Origin: Zantedeschia hybrid cultivar
Taxonomy: Eukaryota > Streptophyta > Magnoliopsida > Alismatales > Araceae
Length of the DNA stretch: 64,000 nt
Reading direction: 5' to 3'
Assembly (NCBI GenBank): GCA_030544215.1
Contig: JARZZO010000012.1
Location: 43,191,194-43,255,193, forward strand
Shown here: positions 56,235 through 64,000 of the stretch, one piece after another
How positions within the stretch are numbered: the first letter of the stretch is position 1
How the letters are laid out: the number at the start of each line of letters is the position of its first letter
Program-made: the position numbers and the translations under genes
The notes under the pieces: generated by a model
Databases searched by the model: none
Seen by the model: the letters and a program-made list of their open reading frames with translations, nothing else
Told to the model about the DNA's origin: nothing

Positions 56235-58947
56235 TGTAAGGACTGAAGTTTCGGGTTCTGTATTCGGGTCGGGTTCGGGCCGGATCCCCTGGTTTGGACC
56301 CTGGAGGGGTCTTGAGATTTCTGACTGAATGGCGTCAGCGCTGCTCGACGCCTTTCAAAAGGCGTCAGGGTGTGTGGACGCCATTTAGGTCTGCTGCTTG
56401 TTGTGCCACGTGTGCGCCACGTGGGCGATTTTCGGGCCGCGAGAGTACGGCCTCTGTCACTTCGTCTGAACGGCGTCCAGATTGGTCGACGCGATTCAGA
56501 CTGTGACCTCTGCGATGTTTGGGTGCAGCGCCAGAGCGTTGTCAGTACGGCCTGTCCTGTCGTCTGAACGGCGTCTGTGGAGGGTGACGCGTTTCAGACC
56601 GCTGTCAGTACGGCCGTCCTGTCAGACTGATAGGCGTCTGCCTCGATCGACGCGTTTCAGCTGGTTTCGGATTGACCCCGCAAGCCTCCCCTTCTTTCCC
56701 TCACTTTCGCCTCCACAGTCTCTCTCCTCGCCTCTCCGCTCCCTCTCTGCCCTCCTTCCTCCCTTCCCCTCCTCTTCTTCCTCTTCCATCAGTCCATAGC
56801 CTCCCTACCTCTCACCTCTACCTCCACCACCTCCTTCGCGGCGTTCCCTTCTCCGGACGGCGGCCGACGTCCTGGCGGAGTGGCGGCGTCCTCGAGGGTA
56901 CCGGCGGCGGTGTGCGGTGCGGCGGGACGGTGGCACGGAGCTTGGCGGAGTTCAAGAACCGGTAGGGGGACGAACCTTGCATGGACTGTGAATGTGTGCT
57001 CGTGATTTCCTTGGCATGGCATGTTATGATTTGGGTTAGAATAAGCATGTTTAGGGGGTGTTCTTGTGGGTATGGCCGTGCTCGTGAATGTGGTTTCGTA
57101 GTATGCTTATGGTAGATGAACTTCTTGTCCATCCCTTTCTGTTTTGGGGCTTTTTCGGGGCGTTTGGGGTTAAGGGTGAGACCCTCGGGTCGAACCAGGA
57201 AACCTGGTTTCTGGCGCTAAATGGCGTCGTGCCTGGTCGACGCCTTTCCGAAAGACGTCGGGTCAGTACGACGCGTTTTAGGGCAGAAACCTCCCTGCTC
57301 GAGGTTTCCTGAATTAGAGGTTCTGGCGCTAAATGACGTCATGTATGGACGACGCCTTTTGGAAGGACGTCGGGCCATCATGACGCCATTTAGGCAGGAA
57401 ATGCCCCCGTTTGAGGGTTCTGCTATCTGGATTTCTGGGTTGAATGGCGTCGGGAGACCCTGACGCGTTTTAAACGGCGGCTTCACAGGTGGACGCGTTT
57501 TTAGGGATAATCTGGCTTTTAACTGAACCCGTCTAAGGGACTTGAATGGCGTCGACCTCGGTCGACGCGATTCAAGACAGAACTGTCTTAACCCTGGTTT
57601 TTAAACATATGTTTCACTGTTGGCGGTTCTAACGCATGTTTTACGTTGTACACTGAGACTGAGGACTTCTGTGTGTGTGGAATGGCATCATGTTATGTGT
57701 GTGTGTGCTTACACGACTGTGGTTTATGTTTGTCACCATGGACCGATGGGGACAGGGTCATGGTGTCTGTGAGGTATTGTGCCGTACCGGTGGGAGAAGG
57801 GGTACATGTTGTGGTTTACCTTTAGCTGAGGGAAGCAGAACCACCTTGAGCCCGTCGGGCCAGAGTAGCTGGTGCGCTATCCGAGGGGTTGCTGCTTGGC
57901 CTCAGCGGGTCGGGGTTTCCCTGTTTGTCGTGACAGCTTCCGGCGCGTTTCTTGCTGTGGAGCTGGTACTGGTGGGAGTTGGTTTACCCTTTAGTCACTG
58001 GGCCTGATGTGACCTTTGATCAAGGTTACGAGTGGTACCCTTAGCCCTTTGGCTTGACGCAGCCCGGGAGAGTTGGGTTTGTGGGTAGTTCCTGTAGCTT
58101 CGGCTTGACGGGGGTTCGCCGGTCCCCAGGGCCCTCCTGGAAGCGCTGAGGCCTAGCGTGGAGGCAATCCGGTGGTAGGACAGTAGTCTAGACTGCTTGT
58201 GTGCACACGTAGCTGGCAGTGGCGGTACACTGGTTCCAACTAGTCCTAGTTTGGCTCACTGCCTCACCCTACAGTGCCCCGGAACACTGTAGGGGTGGAC
58301 AGGCGTGAGCAGTGGTGGTAGTGTTGGGAGGCGACGTTTGACTTCGGTCGACTGTGTAGTTTAGTCGCCTTGTGGACTTCGGTTGTGAGACGTGACTCTG
58401 TGTTGGGTTCTTCGTGTTGCTTAGAACTGTTCTCGCTACACTGCTTATCGTGCGTTTCATATCTGAGTTGGGTGCTATGTTTACTGCTTTACTTAAATTG
58501 CTTCATATCTGTGTTGTTACACTTGTGGGTGTGTGAGTGGGAGGCAAGGGATCGGATGATCCCTACTGAGCCCAGTTCTGGTGTGGCTCACTCCCTGCGG
58601 TTTCAAGTGTGGACTTCGAGGCGCAGCGGAAGCGTGGTGTCTTCTGGGTGTGCGGACCAGCAGCTGTCTTAGTTCCGGGGTATGCCCCGATGTTGTTGTA
58701 CTTTCCTTATGCCTGTACTTATTTAACTTGTTGGACATGTAATTATTGTTGGACTGTATACGGACATTATTATTTTCCCTTCTGCGCACTCGTTTACCTT
58801 TGTAGTCCGTGCGATTGTTATATTTAGCCTTGTTTAGCACTTACTCCTTCAGATGTGTTGTGTGAGATCCGGGTGTGAACCCGCAGTTAATGGGCCGACA
58901 TCCATTTAGTGACCGGGTCTCCGGTCATAGGATGGCGGGTCGTTACA
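56235..58947 (+). mobile_element. Solo chromovirus LTR, opposite strand, inside C2
   Basis: It runs from TGTAAGGACTGAAG to GGCGGGTCGTTACA, 2,713 bases, plus sense, while C2 is minus. It is related to the LTRs of C2 and of the gag-only element but distinct from both. The flanks are AAATA (56230-56234) and TAATA (58948-58952), 4 of 5 identical. No internal region remains, so it arose by LTR-LTR recombination. It separates protease from RT; LTR plus duplication is 2,718 bases, a multiple of three. Confidence 0.9.
56326..57574. repeat. Twelve 32-bp dyads (11-10-11) in the solo LTR
   Basis: Unit starts are 56326, 56356, 56467, 56575, 56628, 57218, 57249, 57330, 57361, 57441, 57471 and 57543. Arms are TGAANGGCGTC / GACGCGTTTCA; centres of exactly 10 nt include CAGATTGGTC, TGTGGAGGGT, TGCCTCGATC, GGGAGACCCT and GACCTCGGTC. 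Pairs start 30 or 31 bp apart. Confidence 0.9.
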
Positions 58948-60454
58948 TAATACCTTGGAAAAAGAAGGTCGGGATGTCCGGAATAGAGAACCGCACTCTC
59001 TTCCTGTGGCAGTCCACCTCTGCATAAAAAGCTTCCAACCAATCCATGCCCAGGATGATATCAAAGTCACGAATAGCAAGTACAACCAACTGGGCAGGTA
59101 GCACATGATCCTCAATGGTCAAGGGAGCATTCCTTAAGCAATTATAAGATATCATAAAGTCTCCAGAAGGAACCTCTACCATCAAGCCATCAGATAACTC
59201 ATCAACAGGTGCAAAAAGAATATCAAGGAACTGCTCAGAAATGAAAGAATGCGAAGCACCCGAATCGATCAACACATGTGCAGAGTTCCCAAGGACAGAA
59301 AGTGTACCTTCCACCAAGTTGGACGCGCGAGCCTCCCTCCTGGTGATAGCTAGAACTCTCCCCTGGGTCCTCGGCTTCTTCTGATCGCCATAGCCCTGCC
59401 CCTGACCTTGCCCCTGCGGGCACTGCCTCGCCAAATGGCCCTGCTGGCCGCAAGTGAAACACCTCCTGGGAAGAGTGGGACACTGAGTTCCGCCATGGGC
59501 ACCCGCACAGTGCTGGCAGACTGCTGGAAGCCTCTGAGCTGGCTCCTGCGGTGCACTGGACACAGACTGACTCTGCTGACCCTGCCTGGGCCTGTTGCTG
59601 CCGCTGCTACCACTACTGCTGCCACCGCCTCTGAAGAACCTCCTGAATCGGGAGCCGAGTGACGACGATCCCGATCCGACCGAGGGAGCCGGTGCTGCTG
59701 CCTTACCCCTACCATGCACTGGCCCCTGAGCAGTCAGTCCTCTCTCTCGGGCCGACTGGTTCTGTTGAGCCTCTACTGCTGCTGCACACCTAACTGCTGA
59801 TGCCAAGTCTGTACAACAGTGGGACGCCACGAAGTTCCTCAAACTGAGCCTAAGCCCATCCACAAACCTCTCCGTGCGACGCTCCTCGTCCCCAGATATG
59901 AAAGGCACGAACCGTCCCAGCGAAACAAACTTTACCTGATACTCAAGTACCGTCATACTCCCTTGCGTCAGATCCATAAACTCCCTCTCCTTGGCTCTCT
60001 GAACATGTCTAGGGAAATATTGTGCATTGAACTCCTTAACAAAGGTCTCCTATGAAATTTCCCTAAGACTCCTATCCTCATAAGACAAACTCTTCAATGT
60101 GGTCCACCAGTCATAGGCGCTATCCTTCAGCATGAAGGTAGCCAACGGGGTCCTCTCTACTGCTGCACAATCCATGGTATCGAAGGTCTTCTCTATCTCT
60201 CTAAGCCAGTGAATGGCCTCATCAGGGTCGGGACGACCGGTGAAGTGAGGTGGCCTCAGCTTCAGGAACCTCTCAAGTGTAGCTGTGGACCCTCTCCGAG
60301 TGCTAGAACTCTCACTAGGATCTCGCGTCTGATATCTAGCCATAGTGTCCATCATAGCCTCCATAAACTGCTCTACACTCGGCCTCCCTGCATCGTACCC
60401 ACTAGGGGCATCTCCCCGCTCTCGAATAACCGGCATCCTCTTCCGAGGAGCCAT
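58948..60454 (-). pseudogene. gag-pro: C2 gag and protease (one stop)
   Basis: It starts MAPRKRMPVIRE at 60454. The capsid region (FLKLRPPHFTGRPDPDEA, KDSAYDWWTTLK, then PRH…KEREFMDL) is followed by a Ser/Gly/Gln-rich linker, a zinc knuckle CFTCGQQGHLARQC (about 59420-59461, intact CX2CX4HX4C) and aspartic protease HVLIDSGASHSFIS (DSG near 59230). A TAG at 60050-60052 sits where the gag-only element has TGG (Trp). The frame then meets the solo LTR and continues into RT at 56229. Confidence 0.92.
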
Positions 60455-60597
60455 CTACTCGCCTACAATTACAAAATCAAAAGGTTCTAATTAGAGTCCT
60501 AAAACCTATGCTACCGCCGTGCCTGTACGGGATAATGTATTTATTTGCTGAACTTACGACATTTAACCTAGTTATTTATTTATTTCCCAGACCGTAT

Positions 60598-60609
60598 GCT
60601 CTGATACCA
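60598..60609 (-). other. C2 primer-binding site (tRNA-iMet type)
   Basis: The reverse complement is TGGTATCAGAGC, twelve bases matching the canonical site, two bases from the LTR. Confidence 0.88.
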
Positions 60610-60611
60610 AC

Positions 60612-62963
60612 TATAATGACCCGCCACCCTATAATCGGGGATCCGATTACTAAATGGGTACCGAATCATTAATTTGGAACCAAACCAGGATCTAGTAAGT
60701 CTGGGAAATAAATAATAAACTAAGCTAAACATTCACATCGCATTGAATTGAAATGAAGGTGCAGGAATTAAAATTATTACAATGCGACTCGATACAGCAA
60801 ATAATTACATACTCCAACTGAAAGAAATAATTAAACATACAGGCCAGAAAATAAATAACAACTACATCGGGGCATACCCCGGAACAACCGCTGAAGACGC
60901 TCAACACACGGCTGCACACGCTGCTCTAGGTCTGCTAGGAGTCCTCACCTGAAAATCGCAGGGGGTGAGTCTCAAGACAAGACTCAGTAGGGATCCTTCG
61001 ATCCCCACTGCCCATGCACACACCCACAAGTGCAAAGTACAGCTAACGGTAAAGTAACGAGCACAGTTGTAAGTACAATTCCTAATTCTCAACGTGGAAT
61101 CACATGCAATCGAAAATATAATAAATATGCACATTCTAAACCAGCCGACTAGGGAACCCACAACCGCCGTCTCGGTAGAGCTCGCCAACCACACAAACAA
61201 CGGTGGGAAAACCTCGACCCGCTGAGGCCAAGCAGTAACCCCTCGGATAGCACACTAGCAACTCCAGCCCAACCGGCTCAGGTGGCTACTCCTTCCCTCA
61301 GCATGAGTGACTCTCCGAATGTACCACTCCGACACCGGTACTAGCTGACTCCGGGGTTCACCAGGTGACCCTCTCTCACTAGGCGTCACCCCGCCCACGC
61401 CCCCACCGGCGCTGTGCTCACGCCCCCACCAGCACAGGGTGATAAAGCGCTACAATGTCACTCCAGGTCCACAGTAACACAAAATCCAGCACAGTACAAT
61501 CCGGTTACGTGAAAAGTCTGTGATCGCACGACACACATGTAGTATCGTCCAGTCATGAAGAATCTATCTCTACCGGGTACACTAAAACATGCACTAATCA
61601 TCCGTCTAACAGTATGAACACATTTTACTGGCATGAATTAGTGAGGTTCTGTCTTGAATCGCGTCGCCCAAGGCCGACGCCATTCAAGCTCCAAGTACAG
61701 GTTCATGTAAAATAGTCTTCAGAATCAGGCCCTAAAAGGCGTCGACACCAGTGGTCGCCTTTTAAAAGGCGTCGACATCCTCAGACGCCATTTAACACAG
61801 AAATCCAGAAATTCCAAAGAAATTACCCAGGGGATTTCTGCCTTAAAAGGCGTCATGGCTGCCCGACGCTATTCAAAACGCGTCGCCCACCCATGACGTC
61901 TTTTAGTCCCAGAATCCCGAACTGGCAGACTCTCAGTCAGGCGATTCCTGTCTAAAAGGCGTCGTGATTGACCGACGCCGTTCAAGAAAGGCGTCGTCCA
62001 TGCACGACGTCTTTCAACCCCCAGGAACCAGAGTTGCCATGAGCCCGAGGGCTCCCTTTTCAACCCAAACAACCCCAAAATCACCCAAAAACAGAGGAGA
62101 AAGAGGGACAATACAATCCACAGGAAATCACATTTATAGCAAATCCCCCATATCATCAAAAGAGCACCTAAACATGCTCATTCTTCCCCCCCCAAAACCA
62201 GAGATCCATAATCATGCTTGAACGGTAAAAACTTGGTTAAAACGCGATGCTGTGGGAACCGTCACCCTACCGGACACTTGAACGCCTCCAAGCTTCAAGC
62301 CGTCCACCCGACTCGCCCCACGCCGCCGCCGGTACCGCCGTGGTCGTCCTTGCTCCACCGTGACGTCGGCCGCCGTCCGGAGAGTAGAACGCCGCAGTGG
62401 AGATGGAGGTGGTAGTGGTAGGAACTAGGTAGAGGATGGAGTGGAGGGAGAGGTGAAATGGTGGGAGGAAAAGAGGGAGGCGGAGGAATCGCCGCCGAGT
62501 TCGCCGGAGGGGAAGGAGAGAAAGAGAGAAGGAGAAAATGAGGGAAAGAAGGAGGGTTCGCGGGGTTAACCAGAGACTGGCTAAAACGCGTCGACATCCA
62601 CGGACGTCTATCAGGTGATGTGACGGCCACTCTGACAAGTTTCTGAAACGCGTCGATCGAGGTAGACGCCGTTCAGCCGACATGTCAGGGCCGTACTCTG
62701 ACACACCCAGAGTCGCAGTCTGAAAGGCGTCGTCCTACGTAGACGCCGTTCAGACGACTCGACAGGGCCGTACACTTCGCGGCCCAAAGCCAGCCCACGT
62801 GGCACCCACATGGCAGAAGCTAAAACGCGTCTACAACGGTGGACGCCGTTTAAACCGCGTCGAGCGGGCTCGACGCGAAACAACACAGAGTTCCAGACCC
62901 CACTAGGGCCAGAACTACAGGGTCCGACCCCGAAAACCGAATCCGAAAGCCTCAGTCCTTACA
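60612..62963 (-). mobile_element. C2 right LTR (5' LTR in element sense)
   Basis: It starts TATAATGACC (TG has become TA against the partner) and ends CTCAGTCCTTACA. It carries the same twelve dyads (e.g. 61657, 61735, 61765, 62644, 62851). The promoter of C2 lies here on the minus strand. Confidence 0.95.
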
Positions 62964-62968
62964 TATGT

Positions 62969-64000
62969 GGTCCCATGTCCACCCAAGCCAAAGGTGGCTT
63001 TTCATACTTCATCACGTTCACTGATGACTTCTCAAGATTCGGCGATGTGTACTTAATGAAGTACAAGTCAGAAGCATTTGAGAAGTTCAAGGAGTTCAAG
63101 AATGAGGTAGAGAAGCAATTAGGAAAGAGTATTAAAGCTCTTCTATCAGATCGAGGAGGAGAATACTTGAGTACTAATTTCACACAATTCTTAAAGGATA
63201 GTGGTATCCTTTCTCAGCTGAGCCCTCTATATACACTACAGATGAATGGTGTATCAGAAAGGAGGAATCGCACCTTGTTGGATATGGTGCGATCCATGAT
63301 GAGCTTTTCGGGATTACCAGTGTCCCTCTTGGGGTATGCTCTAGAGTCATCATACCAACAACAGAGTACCCAGCAAGTTTGTGGCCTCTACTCCATATGA
63401 GATATGGAAAGATAGGAAACCATAATTTAAACATGTTAAAGTCTAGAGTTGTCCTGCTCATGTAAAGAGACATGATCCAGAAAAGTTAGAATCACGAACT
63501 GATAAATGCAGGTTTGTGGGATATCCAAAGAAAACCTTTTGATACTATTTTTACCATCCTGTAGAACAAAAGGTATTTGTCGTCAGTAAAGCTGTCTTCC
63601 TGGAAGAGGAATACCTTCTCCAGGAGGACAGTAGGAGTAAAATAGTACTAGAAGAGGTTCAAGATTCCCAAACAGCTGCATTATCATCAAATGAGATATC
63701 AGTTCCTGAATCTGTTCAAGTGCACACACATGAGCCTCGTAGATCTAGTAGATTACCTAGACTACTCGAACGATATGTGGGACATATCGTTGAAGGTGAG
63801 TCTAAGGTTGAATATAATGAGAATGATGAGCCTAAAACCTACTAGGAGGCCATAGAAGGCCCCAAAGCCCGGAAATGGCGAGAAGCCATGAACTCAGAAA
63901 TCCAGTCCATGTACACCAACTAAGTTTGGAACTTGGAGGACTTGCCCGAAGGTATTGTACCCATCGGATACAAGTAGATCTTTAAGAGAAAGATCGGTGC
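62969..64000 (+). pseudogene. A3 gag-pol, integrase to RT start, decayed
   Basis: It resumes with GPMSTQAKGGFSYFITFTDDFSR, SDRGGEYLS and SERRNRTLLDM. Near 63350 small deletions (compare A1 at 5915-5945) shift the frame. Beyond it, many codons are stops where A1 has sense codons, e.g. TAG for CAG at about 63842, TAA for CAA at about 63920, TAG for TGG at about 63975. The element runs past the window end. Confidence 0.88.

Larger units (their letters stand above)
50789..62963 (-). mobile_element. Ty3/gypsy chromovirus C2 (Tekay/Del-like), with pol
   Basis: LTRs are 50789-53143 (2,355 bases) and 60612-62963 (2,352), with TSD TATGT. By eye they differ at about 35-40 positions, about 1.6%, mostly transitions, so the insertion is recent. 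Order on the minus strand is LTR, primer site, gag, protease, RT, RNase H, integrase, chromodomain-like C-terminus, polypurine tract, LTR. Large LTRs and the chromodomain fit the Tekay/Del group. Confidence 0.95.

Noticed and set aside
58269..58827. Small frames on both strands in the solo LTR
   Set aside because: They correspond to LTR sequence shared with the gag-only element and C2; no domain and not conserved as protein.

Overview
The window looks like heterochromatic, gene-free DNA of a flowering plant. It is made almost entirely of LTR retrotransposons inserted into one another. I see no host gene, tRNA gene or rRNA gene. Nothing here fixes the species: the tRNA-iMet primer sites (TGGTATCAGAGCC), long-leader Ty1/copia elements, Tekay/Del-like chromovirus Gag-Pol and Tat/Ogre-like 3' ends are all usual in angiosperms.

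Layout. (1) 1-840 is the 3' end of a Tat/Ogre-like Ty3/gypsy element, followed by its 3' LTR (841 to about 2400). (2) About 2410-9540 is copia A1, with leader, long gag-pol frame and 3' LTR; its 5' LTR is not in the window. (3) 9541-12890 and 47415 to about 48190 are two halves of a second Tat-like 3' region carrying a decayed antisense ORF. They are separated by a nest: copia B1 (12896-47414, minus, TSD CATAC), holding a gag-only chromovirus (18079-43369, minus, TSD GATAG), holding copia B2 (23174-41857, plus, TSD AGAAA), whose 3' LTR holds copia A2 (31620-41005, plus, TSD GGATT). (4) From about 48190 to the window end lies copia A3, split by a chromovirus with pol, C2 (50789-62963, minus, TSD TATGT). 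C2 is in turn split by an opposite-strand solo LTR (56235-58947).

How the parts relate. The families look incomplete in complementary ways. Copia A has long pol frames but lacks the capsid part of gag in all three copies. Copia B has lost both catalytic Asp of reverse transcriptase in both copies, which nevertheless transposed. The element at 18079 has gag but no pol. C2 has a single gag-pol frame broken only by two TAG codons and the solo LTR. This suggests movement in trans, as known for BARE-2/BARE-1 and TR-GAG elements.

The least expected signal is structural. Every family carries arrays of short inverted repeats with a nearly fixed centre length. Chromovirus LTRs hold 9-12 units of 11 bp arm, exactly 10 nt variable centre, 11 bp arm. 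Copia leaders hold AT-rich dyads with 3-nt centres. Just upstream of gag, copia leaders also hold a covarying stem-loop and four hairpins whose apical sequence is the same within a family but replaced between families A and B. These are candidates for packaging or dimerisation RNA signals and for protein-binding arrays.
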